NCBI RefSeq assembly: GCF_018613855.1
Contig: NZ_JAGGPK010000048.1
Location: 1-49,613, forward strand
DNA length: 49,613 bases
Source: Arthrobacter sp. ISL-30
Lineage (GTDB): Bacteria; Actinomycetota; Actinomycetes; Actinomycetales; Micrococcaceae
Reading direction: 5' to 3'
Made by a program: the position numbers and the translations under genes. Positions 32,256 through 41,389 of this stretch are shown here, one piece after another. The notes beneath the pieces were generated by a model. That model saw nothing but the letters and a program-made list of their open reading frames with translations. It had not been told where the DNA came from and searched no databases. How positions within the stretch are numbered: the stretch's first letter is position 1; each line of letters opens with the position of its first letter.

Positions 32256-33728
32256 CTAGGCAATAGCGGCGGGAGGTGCCTCCTTCAGGGTTCTCCGTAG
32301 CTGGGGGGATTCATCCAACTTTTCCTGTGCCGAGCGAAGGGCAAGGACAGCCTGTTCGAGCTGAGCCGGCGGCAAAGTGAACGGCACGCGCAGGTATTGT
32401 TCGAACGCTCCTCCCAATCCGAACCGTGGCCCGGCCGCCAAACGGATGCCAAATTCCGGCGCTATTACCGTCAAGGCAGTGCTGGATGGCGACGGGAGCC
32501 TGCACCAGACGGTGAGCCCTCCTCGCGGACGTTCAGGCTTCCAGTCGGGAAGGTGTTCGGCGAGGAGGCCCATCAGCGCCGCGCGTTGCCCCCGAAGAGT
32601 TTCCAGCCGATGCACCAGCGGTTCTTCGAACGAGCGCACTAGGTGCGCGGCCGCCAACTGCTCGACGGCGGGTCCGCCCAAGTCCATCGTGGTGCGGGTG
32701 GCAACCAGCCGTGTGATCATGTCCTCGCTTGCCCGGATCCAGCCAGTTCGAAGGCCGGCCCAGTGCGACTTGCTCAGCGAGCCAATGGACACGACGGCGG
32801 GGCTGAAAGCTGCCAGTGGTGACGTTGCGACGCCGTCGAGGTTCAATTCGCGCAGGGTTTCATCCACCACAAGCATGGTATCCGCGGAAGCTGCTGCCCG
32901 GACCAGGCGGCGCCGCTGAAGGTTGGACATGATTCGTCCGGTGGGATTGTGGAAGTCGGGGAGCAAGTACGCCATGGCGGGTCTTTGATGCTGCATAGTC
33001 GAGACCATTGCCTCGATGTCCCAGCCGCCGCCGTCTCCGTCCCCGACGTCGGCCTTCGCGCCTTCCGGCAACGCCACAGAAATAGGCCGACAGCGTGCAG
33101 AGCGGATGGCGTCAAGGGCGTTGGGATACGTGGGATGGTCAACCAGGACTCTCTGGTTTTGCCCGGCGATGGTGCGCAGCACGATGTTCAGCGCATGCTG
33201 CGCACCGGATGTGATCAGGATCTGCCCCGCGCTAGTAGGGACGCCGGCTGCTGTATAGCGCGCCGCGATCGCTTCGCGCAGCGTTGGGACTCCAATCGCA
33301 TCGTAGCCAAAGCCGGGCAGCAGGGCGGGGAGTTCCGTCAGTGCTTCCGCGAAAGCCCGATGCACCGCTTCGCCAGCTGCCGGCAAGGAGGCGTAGGCGA
33401 GGTCCAGCACCCCATCCGGAATGGCCAGGCCCGGCATGCTCACCGGTATGCTGCGGTGCGGGATTCCAGTGCGCGCTCGGCTGCCTTGCCCGCCAACCAG
33501 GTAGCCCTGTTCGCGCAAACTCGCATAGGCCGCGGTCACAGTGGTGCGGCTGAGTCCCAGCGTTTCGGCAAGGGCCCGCTCGCTGGGCAGCGAGACGTCC
33601 AGCGGGATGCGCCCGTCCAGGACAAGCAAGCGTACGACGTCGGCCAGCTCGCGGTATGCGGGGCCGGAACCGATGTTCCACGACCTGAGAAGGCGGACTA
33701 GGGCTGTGGGATTCAAGGAGCCGGGCAT
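32256..33728 (-). CDS. MocR-type (GntR/aminotransferase) regulator, YczR-like
   Basis: This 490-residue regulator fuses a GntR winged helix (about 25-90, with LPSERALAETLGLSRTTVTA) to a fold-type I aminotransferase domain that binds pyridoxal phosphate. The PLP lysine is Lys320 in SIGSLSKSHWAGLRTGW, and the ITSGAQHAL and VDHPTYPNAL blocks are intact. It is divergent from a YczE-type membrane protein by about 60 bases. This is the known YczR-YczE arrangement, so it most likely controls that gene. The effector molecule is not known. Confidence 0.92.
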   Translation of the reverse strand: MPGSLNPTALVRLLRSWNIGSGPAYRELADVVRLLVLDGRIPLDVSLPSERALAETLGLSRTTVTAAYASLREQGYLVGGQGSRARTGIPHRSIPVSMPGLAIPDGVLDLAYASLPAAGEAVHRAFAEALTELPALLPGFGYDAIGVPTLREAIAARYTAAGVPTSAGQILITSGAQHALNIVLRTIAGQNQRVLVDHPTYPNALDAIRSARCRPISVALPEGAKADVGDGDGGGWDIEAMVSTMQHQRPAMAYLLPDFHNPTGRIMSNLQRRRLVRAAASADTMLVVDETLRELNLDGVATSPLAAFSPAVVSIGSLSKSHWAGLRTGWIRASEDMITRLVATRTTMDLGGPAVEQLAAAHLVRSFEEPLVHRLETLRGQRAALMGLLAEHLPDWKPERPRGGLTVWCRLPSPSSTALTVIAPEFGIRLAAGPRFGLGGAFEQYLRVPFTLPPAQLEQAVLALRSAQEKLDESPQLRRTLKEAPPAAIA

Positions 33729-33743
33729 AGGTCCAGTATTGCA

Positions 33744-33770
33744 AACTGGCTATGGATTACAAGGCCAGTT
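33744..33770. promoter_or_regulatory. Inverted repeat between the MocR and YczE genes
   Basis: AACTGGC (33744-33750) and GCCAGTT (33764-33770) form a perfect inverted repeat in the 61-base divergent region. The centre-to-centre distance is 20 bases, about two helical turns. It is a good candidate operator for the divergent regulator. Confidence 0.55.
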
Positions 33771-33789
33771 CTTTGGAAAGATCTATGGC

Positions 33790-34572
33790 ATGTTGACTCG
33801 TCCCTTCAAGAAATCCCCGTCCCGCCCTTCAGGCCGCCCTTCGTCCAGGCTCACCCGTTCATCCAGGCTCCCTCGCCGGGTTGGGCAACTCCTGATCGGC
33901 CTCGCGATGTACGGGATCTCCCTCGCGATGTTCATCCGGGCCAGCCTGGGCCTCGATCCCTGGGACGTTTTCCATCAGGGCGTAGCCGGCCAATCAGGCT
34001 GGAGCATCGGCACTGTGGTTGTGGTGGTGAGCTTCTTGGTCCTCTTGCTCTGGATCCCGCTGCGCCAGAAGCCTGGCTTTGGCACATTGGCTAACGCAGT
34101 CCTGGTGGGCGTGTTCGCGGACCTGGGACTAGCGCTGATCCCGGCTTTCTCCCACCTGGGTGGCCAGATCGCCCTGCTCGTGGGTGCTGTCCTGCTCAAC
34201 GCCATCGCGTCCGCCTGCTATATCGGTGCCCGGCTTGGCCCTGGCGCCCGCGATGGTCTTATGACCGGCCTGGCCCGTCGCACCGGTTGGTCAGTGCGCC
34301 TGTCGCGGACGCTGATCGAGGTGGTGGCCCTGGCTATTGGCTGGCTCTTGGGCGGATCCGTCGGCGTGGGAACGGTGTTGTACGCCTTGGCAATCGGACC
34401 CCTGGTGCAACTGTTGTTGCCGATGTTCCTCGTCCCAGAACATAAAGTTCCGGAAACCGCCCCGGAAACCGCCGCGGAAACCGCCGCGGAAACCGCCGCG
34501 GAAACCGCCGCGGAAACCGCCCCGGAAACCGGCCCAGAGAGCGCTAGCGTTCCGGCTCGGGCTGGCAGCTAG
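33790..34572 (+). CDS. yczE: YczE/YyaS/YitT-family membrane protein
   Basis: The 260-residue protein has five hydrophobic helices and the YczE family signature: FIRASLGLDPWDVFHQGV in the first loop, GARLGPGARDGLMTGL in the middle and a conserved arginine in SVRLSRTLIEVVALAIGW. The length of the body is normal. Its C-terminal tail from about residue 220 is a low-complexity run of ETAA/ETAP units made by a 12-base repeat. The tail then overlaps the convergent glycosylase gene by 29 bases. The start at 33790 follows GGAAAG. Function of the family is not settled. Confidence 0.88.
   Translation: MLTRPFKKSPSRPSGRPSSRLTRSSRLPRRVGQLLIGLAMYGISLAMFIRASLGLDPWDVFHQGVAGQSGWSIGTVVVVVSFLVLLLWIPLRQKPGFGTLANAVLVGVFADLGLALIPAFSHLGGQIALLVGAVLLNAIASACYIGARLGPGARDGLMTGLARRTGWSVRLSRTLIEVVALAIGWLLGGSVGVGTVLYALAIGPLVQLLLPMFLVPEHKVPETAPETAAETAAETAAETAAETAPETGPESASVPARAGS
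34453..34530. repeat. Seven 12-base repeats in the YczE tail
   Basis: GAAACC recurs at 34453, 34465, 34477, 34489, 34501, 34513 and 34525, exactly every 12 bases, in a near-perfect tandem array of GAAACCGCCGCG. It encodes ETAA units. The array is in frame, so gain or loss of units would change tail length only. Confidence 0.92.
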
Positions 34573-35479
34573 GACAGAAGTAGATATCTCGCTCCTCCAG
34601 TCCGGAAGCCGGGCCCAGCACTCCTCGTCGAATCGGTGTGCCGCAGCGGAGACAGGGCTGATGCTCCCGGCGGTACACCCAGTAAGAAGTTGCAGGCCGT
34701 CCAGCGGCAGGGCGTCCAAAAGCGGCAGGGCGTCCAGAAGCAGCAGTTCGCAATGAGTCGCCGCGACCCTTGCCGCGCAGACCGTCCATGATGACGTCGA
34801 CGCCGACCGTCCGGCGCCGTATAGGCCCGGCATTGGCCTGAAGCAGGCGCTTGGCATTCTCCAGCACCGTTCCGAGCCCGCTTATTTCCGCTACCGGGGT
34901 AGCGGGGTGTGTCCCGGCCAGGAAGCAGACTTCGCAGCGATAGATGTTGCCGATTCCGGCAACATTTCGCTGGTCAAGCAACGCCACACCGAGGGGGACC
35001 CCCGGGGCTGCTCGGAGCCGACGTTCCGCCTCTGCCGGATCCCAGTCCGGTCCCAGCAGGTCGGGCCCGAGATAGCCCACCACCTGGTCCTCCTCTGCGG
35101 TGGGCACCACCTCGAGGACGCCCAGCGAGAACCCGACGACGTCTGCGGTCGCGGTCCGCAGTACACATCTGGCGGTGTGACCGGGCTTCCTCCACCTCCC
35201 TCGCGGAGGATAGACCTGCCAGCTGCCCTCCATCTTCAAATGTGAGTGGATGGTCAGTGCCTGCCGGGCGTTGCGGTCCGTGGCCGGACTGTCGGTGGTT
35301 GGACTGACGACCCTCATCAGGAGGTGCTTTCCCCGTGGCACTACCTCACTGACGGTCCAGCCCCCAAGGTTCAGGGTGGCGAAGCGGGGCACGCGAAAGT
35401 CGGATTCGATCAAGTCCTGCCCGGCCAGGGCCTCGTGGAGCTCGATGGCCGTCCGCCGAATGGAGTCACCCTCAGGCAC
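34544..35479 (-). CDS. nei: Fpg/Nei-family DNA glycosylase
   Basis: This 311-residue base-excision repair enzyme removes oxidised bases and nicks the strand. The N-terminus MPEGDSIRRTA provides catalytic Pro2 and Glu3; LKMEGSW follows the conserved Lys loop, and LLDQRNVAGIGNIYRCEVCF is the H2TH helix region. The zinc finger at the C-terminus has CLRCG and CPSC. A Gly/Arg/Ala-rich insertion lies before it. The start overlaps the end of lhr by 8 bases, so the two are one operon, and the stop overlaps yczE tail to tail. Confidence 0.95.
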   Translation of the reverse strand: MPEGDSIRRTAIELHEALAGQDLIESDFRVPRFATLNLGGWTVSEVVPRGKHLLMRVVSPTTDSPATDRNARQALTIHSHLKMEGSWQVYPPRGRWRKPGHTARCVLRTATADVVGFSLGVLEVVPTAEEDQVVGYLGPDLLGPDWDPAEAERRLRAAPGVPLGVALLDQRNVAGIGNIYRCEVCFLAGTHPATPVAEISGLGTVLENAKRLLQANAGPIRRRTVGVDVIMDGLRGKGRGDSLRTAASGRPAAFGRPAAGRPATSYWVYRREHQPCLRCGTPIRRGVLGPASGLEERDIYFCPSCQPEPER

Positions 35480-38400
35480 GGATTCTCAGGCCCTTCGGAG
35501 TTGAGTAGGCGCCGGCCGCCGTCAGTGCGGCCGCAACCGGAGTTTCCAGGAGGTCATGGCCGTTGACCTTCTCCATAAATAGCTTGTCAATGGCCCCGCG
35601 CTTAACGACATCAACCAGCGCCGCCGCTGCGGCGGAAAGCACCTGCTCATCTTCGCTGAAAGCAAGGAGTGTCTTGCCGCCGCGTTCCACGTAAAGCACC
35701 AGGGCGCCGTCGACCATCACCACCAGCGCGCCCGCCTTCCGCCCGGGGCGATGTCCTGAACCGGCCTCTGCAGACAGTGCCAGCCAAGGGAGCGCGGCGC
35801 CATAGGGGTTCGCGGGGTCAGTGGCCGCCAGGGCAAGCGCCATGGGCTCTGCCTTGTCCGGCTGGACATCTTCGGTGAAGGAGCGGAGCCTGTCCACCGT
35901 GGCTGGAACGGCAAATTGTGCAGCCCCGAGATGCTCGATGAAATAGCCTCGGCGGCAGCGGCCCGCTTCCTCGAGCCTGGCCAAGACCTTGTACATGAGT
36001 CCGAAGCCGCCCACGATGTTTTCGGCCATCACGGATCCGCGGGTGACCACGCCATAACGGTCGAGCAGGAGTTCGGCGGTGCCCCGGGCGTGGACGGTGG
36101 CATCCAGTTCGGGAACCGGCAGCGCAGACCAGCGGCCGACGGCGAGGGGCGGGGTGGCCGGTGCGGCTGATGCGGACCCATAACGTCCGCCGCCCAACCC
36201 CGGTGAACCCAACCCCGGTGAACCCAACCCCGGTGAACCCAAACCCGGTGAACCCAAGCCAGGGGAGCCCATGAGCCCGGTGCCATGGGAACGGCCAAGC
36301 CTGCTCATGCGCAGCGATCTCGCCCGGGGCGGCCTTGCCACCTGCCGGTGCGCCGTCTTGCCGCCCGCGATCAACGCCCGGACGGGGGCAAAGGTGTCGC
36401 CCGTGATCCGGCCTGCCCATGCCAGGTCCCAGAGGGCGGCAACGACGGCTTCGTCACTCAACACGGTGTCCATTCCTCCGGCGACCTCGGTCAGTTGCCG
36501 GAAGAAGTATGCCCCTCCGCCCGTCTGCAGGAAATCGAGAAGCCGTTGCTCTGCATCGCCAGGTTCGAAGCCGGGCACAGGGTTCAGGGTCAGTTCCGCC
36601 GCTTCGGCCACATGGAGGCTGATCCATCCGTCGTTTCCTGGAAGGGAGCCGCAACCGGACCAGAGGATCTCACCGGCGGCCATTAGTTCATCGAGCATGG
36701 CCGGCTGGTAATCCGACACCCGGCTCGCGAGCACCAAGGGCTCCCACGCCGACGCTGGCACAGGAACTCCGGACAATTGGTCGACGACGGTCATGATGCC
36801 GTCGAGGCCACGCAGGCTTGAACTCCGCCGGGAACCCGGCCTGGTGACGTTTTGCCACGCGGGGAGGAAGCGTGCGTACGCTGTCGCGTCTACAGGTTCT
36901 ACCTCGGCACGCAGGGCAGCGAGGGAACGCCGCCTGAGCTTGCGAAGCACCTCGGAATCGCACCACTCTGGGGCCGGCGGGGCACCAGCCGCCGCCATCG
37001 GAGTCTCATTGGTGGCGTGCGAAGGGTCGTCCAGGGCAACGGAGCCCGCGAGCGAAGCATCTGACGGCAGGGCGGGGGCGGGGCTACTGGCCGGATGGGG
37101 ACGGAACTCGCCTTCCACGACGCGTCCGTCGGTGGCGAGCCTCCTAAGCGCCGTCGCCACGACTGCAACTCCCAATCCCAGGCGGGCTGCTGCCTCCGCG
37201 GACGTGAACGGACCATGGGTCCGCGCATAGCGGGAAACGAGGTCCCCCAGCGGGTCTGCCACGGGCTCAATGAAGGCCAGCGGAATGCCCATGGGAAGAG
37301 GCACGCCGATGGCATCGCGCAGCCTCGCCGCATCCTCCACGGCGGCGTAACGTTCGACGCCGGCGATGTTCACCTTGAGCGCACGGTTGGCCTTCTGCAG
37401 GGTGGAGAGGTGCCCGGCGGCCTCGGCCACTGATGCCGGGGGTTCCCCGTCGGCAGGCTGCGTTTCGACGGGCTGGCCGACCAACGCTTCGGCAGGCTGC
37501 AGCCGGGCGGCCACTTCTTCCGGAGTGAGCGGGCCCAAGAGCCGCAGCAGGTCTGCGACCCCCTCCATTCCCTTGAGGCGCCGGTCCGGTGCCAGTCGCT
37601 GGAGTTCGAGTTCCGTGGTTTCGATGACCTTGGCGTCGAGGAGTTCCCGCAGCTCCACTCGGCCCAGGAGCTCGTTGAGCAGGGTTGAATCCAGCGCCAG
37701 GGCCGCGGCCCGGCGTTCCGCCAGCGGGGAATCTCCCTCGTACAGGTACTGGGCAACGTAGCCGAACAACAGTGACTTGGCGAAGGGGGAGGGCTGTTGT
37801 GTCGTGGTCTGCACGATCCGCAGTTCGCGCCGCTCAACAGCGGAGGCAATCTCCTTCAGGGCGGGGAGGTCATAGACGTCCTGCAGGCATTCGCGGACCG
37901 TTTCCAACACTATGGGGAACGACGGGTACTTCTTCGCTACGTCCAGCAACTGGGCCGAACGCTGCCGCTGTTGCCACAAGGGCTGCCGCTTTGCAGGGTT
38001 CTGCCGCGGCAGCAGCAGGGCCCTTGCAGCGCACTCGCGGAACCTTGAGGCGAACAGTGCGCTGCCGCCCACCTCTGACGTCACGATCTGTTCCAGTTCC
38101 TCGGGTTCGAACAGGAAGAGCTCTGCCCCCGGCGGCTCGTCCTCCATCATGGGCACCCGCAGCACAATGCCGTCGTCGGCCGCCATGGCAGAGCCGTCCA
38201 GCCCGTAGCGCTGGTGCAGCCGCTGCCCGACGGCGAGAGCCCATGGTGCGTGGACGGGCATTCCGAAGGGGCTGTGCAGGACCACCCGCCAGTCTCCGAG
38301 CTCGTCATGGAAGCGTTCGACGACGAGGGTCTGGTCGCTGGGCACCACCTCTGTTGCCTGCTTTTGCTCGCCGAGGTACTGCAGCAGGTTTCCTGCCGCG

Positions 38401-40547
38401 AAGTCGTCGAGGCCGCTCGCCTTGCAACGCTCCATAGCTGGTGCCGGATCCGATACGGACAGCTCGCGGACGAAGGCTCCCAGTGCGCGTCCCAGGTCGA
38501 CGGGACGTCCCAGGGAGTCCCCCTTCCAGAAGGGGAGCTTGCCTGGCTGGCCGAAGGCGGGGGAGACCAGGACACGGTCGTGAGTGATGTCCTCGATCTT
38601 CCAGCTGGTGGCGCCGAGCGCGAAAATATCGCCGACGCGTGATTCGTAAACCATTTCCTCGTCGAGCTCGCCAACCCTGCGCCCGCCCTTGGCCGACCGG
38701 GAACTGGAGCCCGGCGCCGGACCGCCGGCACCCTCTGAGGCCCCTGAGGACGGGCTGGCTGAGCCTTCAACCTCCGTGCCAATGATGTAGACGCCGAAGA
38801 GTCCGCGATCCGGAATGGTGCCGCCGGATGTCACAGCCAGCCGTTGCGCCCCGGGCCGGCCTTCTATGGTTCCGGCATCGCGGTCCCAGATGATGCGCGG
38901 CCGCAGTTCGGCGAACTCGTCGGAGGGGTACCGGCCTGCGAGGAGGTCAAGCGTGGCCTCGAACGCCGAGCGCGGGAGGGTGGCAAACGGCGCTGAACGG
39001 CGGACCGTGCTGAACCACTCTTCGACGTCGATGCTTCCCAGGGCCGTGGCCGCGACAGTCTGCTGGGCCAGGATGTCCAGGGGATTGGCAGGGATGTGGA
39101 GCCGCTCTATCTTTCCGCCCAACATCCGTTCGACGGTGATGGTGGTGTGGACGAGATCCGCCCTGTGCTTGGGGAAGAGTACACCTTCGGAGATCTCGCC
39201 GACCTGGTGCCCGGCCCGACCGACGCGCTGGAGTCCGCTTGCCACCGACGGCGGAGACTCCACCTGGACAACGAGGTCCACCGCGCCCATGTCGATGCCG
39301 AGCTCCAGGGACGACGTCGCCACGACGCACCGCAGCCTCCCGGACTTCAAGTCGTCCTCGATCATGGCCCGCTGGTCCTTGGATACAGAGCCGTGATGGG
39401 CTCGTGCCAGGATCGGCTCAGCACCGCTGGTGCTCCCCGCCTGCGCCATCATGCGCGCCGGCGTTGCCGTGGAAACGGGTACGCCGCTGGACGCGGGCAC
39501 CGGCGAAGAAGCGGGATTTTCAGACCACACATCGGCGCCCACCGCCACCAATTGGCGCTCCGCATGGATCTCGTTGAGCCGCGCCGTCAGGCGCTCGGCC
39601 AGGCGCCTTGAATTGGCGAAAACGATAGTGGATTGCTTGGAGAGGACGAGGTCGACGATCTTCTCTTCCACATGGGGCCAAATGGATGCCTGGGGCTGCA
39701 GTCCGGACGCAGGCCCGGAGTCGAAGGCCCCCGAGGCACCTTGGAGATCCGCCATGTCCTCCACAGGAACCGTGACCGTGAGGTTCCAGTTCTTGCTGGC
39801 CGGGGGTGCAACGATTTCCACTGGGGCGGAACCGGCGAGGAACTGGGCCACAAGCTCTCGCGGCTCCACGGTCGCAGACAGTCCGATTCTCTGCGCGGGC
39901 TTGGGCAGCAGGGCATCCAGTCGCTCCAATGACACCGCGAGGTGGGCGCCGCGTTTGGTGCCGGCGACTGCATGGACCTCATCCACGATAACAGTCTCAA
40001 CCTCGCTTAGGGTTTCCCGTGCTCGCGACGTGAGCATCAGGAACAGCGACTCGGGCGTGGTGATGAGGATGTCGGGTGGGTGACTGAGCAGCGCGCGGCG
40101 GTCGGCCGCCGTCGTATCTCCGGACCGGACGCCCACCGTGATCAGCGGCGCGGGAAGTTCCAGGCGCTTGGCGGTCTGGGTGATGCCGATGAGCGGTGCG
40201 CGGAGGTTGCGTTCAACATCAACGCCTAGGGCCTTGAGCGGGGAGATATACACGACCCGAGTCTTGCGCTTGGGAGCCCTGGCCCGGCCTCGCGCAGGTG
40301 CGTTCAGTTCAGGCAGGGGTTCGGCGGCAGGGGTTTTAGATAGCAACCGGTCCAAGGCCCAGAGGAAGGCGGCCAGGGTCTTGCCAGAGCCGGTGGGCGC
40401 AACAACCAGGGCGTGGGAGCCGGAAGAAATGGCGTTCCAGGCGCCGTCCTGCGCGGGAGTCGGCGCGTTGAAAGCGCCCAGGAACCATTCCCGGGTGGCC
40501 TGGCTGAAGCGGTCCATGGAGCCGCTGGATGGCAGCTTTCCCTGCAT
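35472..40547 (-). CDS. lhr: Lhr-type ATP-dependent DNA helicase (long form)
   Basis: The 1691-residue superfamily 2 helicase matches the long Lhr form used in actinobacterial DNA repair. Walker A is APTGSGKT (50-57), the DEVH box is at 189-192, LSATV and the C-terminal RecA motif RVGRAGHQVGEISEG are present, and a long Lhr-specific C-terminal region follows. A low-complexity insert of five GSPGL units occurs about 250 residues from the C-terminus. The gene is upstream of and overlaps the glycosylase gene, so helicase and glycosylase are made together. Start ATG 40547 follows GAGG; an alternative is ATG 40517. Confidence 0.96.
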   Translation of the reverse strand: MQGKLPSSGSMDRFSQATREWFLGAFNAPTPAQDGAWNAISSGSHALVVAPTGSGKTLAAFLWALDRLLSKTPAAEPLPELNAPARGRARAPKRKTRVVYISPLKALGVDVERNLRAPLIGITQTAKRLELPAPLITVGVRSGDTTAADRRALLSHPPDILITTPESLFLMLTSRARETLSEVETVIVDEVHAVAGTKRGAHLAVSLERLDALLPKPAQRIGLSATVEPRELVAQFLAGSAPVEIVAPPASKNWNLTVTVPVEDMADLQGASGAFDSGPASGLQPQASIWPHVEEKIVDLVLSKQSTIVFANSRRLAERLTARLNEIHAERQLVAVGADVWSENPASSPVPASSGVPVSTATPARMMAQAGSTSGAEPILARAHHGSVSKDQRAMIEDDLKSGRLRCVVATSSLELGIDMGAVDLVVQVESPPSVASGLQRVGRAGHQVGEISEGVLFPKHRADLVHTTITVERMLGGKIERLHIPANPLDILAQQTVAATALGSIDVEEWFSTVRRSAPFATLPRSAFEATLDLLAGRYPSDEFAELRPRIIWDRDAGTIEGRPGAQRLAVTSGGTIPDRGLFGVYIIGTEVEGSASPSSGASEGAGGPAPGSSSRSAKGGRRVGELDEEMVYESRVGDIFALGATSWKIEDITHDRVLVSPAFGQPGKLPFWKGDSLGRPVDLGRALGAFVRELSVSDPAPAMERCKASGLDDFAAGNLLQYLGEQKQATEVVPSDQTLVVERFHDELGDWRVVLHSPFGMPVHAPWALAVGQRLHQRYGLDGSAMAADDGIVLRVPMMEDEPPGAELFLFEPEELEQIVTSEVGGSALFASRFRECAARALLLPRQNPAKRQPLWQQRQRSAQLLDVAKKYPSFPIVLETVRECLQDVYDLPALKEIASAVERRELRIVQTTTQQPSPFAKSLLFGYVAQYLYEGDSPLAERRAAALALDSTLLNELLGRVELRELLDAKVIETTELELQRLAPDRRLKGMEGVADLLRLLGPLTPEEVAARLQPAEALVGQPVETQPADGEPPASVAEAAGHLSTLQKANRALKVNIAGVERYAAVEDAARLRDAIGVPLPMGIPLAFIEPVADPLGDLVSRYARTHGPFTSAEAAARLGLGVAVVATALRRLATDGRVVEGEFRPHPASSPAPALPSDASLAGSVALDDPSHATNETPMAAAGAPPAPEWCDSEVLRKLRRRSLAALRAEVEPVDATAYARFLPAWQNVTRPGSRRSSSLRGLDGIMTVVDQLSGVPVPASAWEPLVLASRVSDYQPAMLDELMAAGEILWSGCGSLPGNDGWISLHVAEAAELTLNPVPGFEPGDAEQRLLDFLQTGGGAYFFRQLTEVAGGMDTVLSDEAVVAALWDLAWAGRITGDTFAPVRALIAGGKTAHRQVARPPRARSLRMSRLGRSHGTGLMGSPGLGSPGLGSPGLGSPGLGSPGLGGGRYGSASAAPATPPLAVGRWSALPVPELDATVHARGTAELLLDRYGVVTRGSVMAENIVGGFGLMYKVLARLEEAGRCRRGYFIEHLGAAQFAVPATVDRLRSFTEDVQPDKAEPMALALAATDPANPYGAALPWLALSAEAGSGHRPGRKAGALVVMVDGALVLYVERGGKTLLAFSEDEQVLSAAAAALVDVVKRGAIDKLFMEKVNGHDLLETPVAAALTAAGAYSTPKGLRIRA
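36195..36272. repeat. 15-base tandem repeat inside lhr
   Basis: GGTGAACCC recurs at 36202, 36217, 36232 and 36247, with a fifth degenerate copy at 36262, a strict 15-base period. On the coding strand it encodes GSPGL units, a flexible linker. It is in frame. Confidence 0.92.
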
Positions 40548-40619
40548 GCCTCAATCATGCCCCATGCCTCTGACAGTATTTAGACGTGTGGGAAAAGCAG
40601 CTGCAGGGGGAGTAGCAGC

Positions 40620-41255
40620 TTAGGCCGTCTGGAAAGGGCTCACGGCGAGCAGGCTGATGTCCGCGTTAGTGCAGGCCCTCGTTTCCTGGGCTATGAACAA
40701 AGAAGCTGTTTCTTCCGGCGGATAGATCCGGAAGCCCATGGCCGGAGCCTGGCTACACTCGGGGATGTTTCCGGGCTGCACGTAGCGCAATACCGCGGTT
40801 CCGGACTGGCCCGGCGCCAGGACAACGTCGACCACGGACGTTACGTTGTCGCGGGAAGCGGCCAGCCCGATGGGCTCACCATCGGGAGCGTGTGTCAGTG
40901 ACACTCCGGGGAATCCCTTAAGAAGGCATGTTGCGCCGCCGGTGTTGGTCAGGACGAGCTTCATGTAGACGCTCCCGGCCGCGCCGCCTCCCTTGTCGGA
41001 GTCCATTCGTGCCTCCAGGCTGTCGGCCTTGCAGCGCGGGGTGCCGGCAGCCGCGATGGACTCGGATGGCACCGCGGCAGGGCTCGAAGGCGTGGGTGAA
41101 GCCGGCGTGGTTGAAGACGTGGATGAATCGGAAGTCGCCGTACCGGCGGGAGAACCCTGCCCTTGCGGCTGTCCCTGGCCGCAGGCGGAGAGCAGCAGGA
41201 CGCAAGCTGCCACTGCAGTAAGCAACAAACTCTTCTTTTTGCGGTGAGGGCTCAT
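40620..41255 (-). CDS. DUF4232 lipoprotein
   Basis: The 211-residue protein has a lipoprotein signal (LLLSAC, Cys25), a Ser/Thr/Pro-rich linker to about residue 65, and a C-terminal DUF4232 domain (CKADSLEARMDSDKGGGAAG, LTNTGGATCLLKGFPGVSL, ending with CSQAPAMGFRIYPPEE). Cysteines in the domain probably pair outside the cell. The family is exported and of unknown role. It lies downstream of no clear partner. Confidence 0.9.
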   Translation of the reverse strand: MSPHRKKKSLLLTAVAACVLLLSACGQGQPQGQGSPAGTATSDSSTSSTTPASPTPSSPAAVPSESIAAAGTPRCKADSLEARMDSDKGGGAAGSVYMKLVLTNTGGATCLLKGFPGVSLTHAPDGEPIGLAASRDNVTSVVDVVLAPGQSGTAVLRYVQPGNIPECSQAPAMGFRIYPPEETASLFIAQETRACTNADISLLAVSPFQTA

Positions 41256-41389
41256 GCCCCCAGAATTACGTTCGAGTCGGCGCCAGTCAACGCGCCACGG
41301 CGGGCGGGGCGGATTGACGCCCGGATTGTGATGTTCCGGGCGTCAAAACCGCCAGCCCTCATTCTGCCCAGAGACGCGGCTAGCCAGTG

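Noticed and set aside
37685..38437. Open frame antisense within lhr
   Set aside because: Arg/Pro-rich shadow of a GC-rich coding region; the helicase frame is continuous and conserved.
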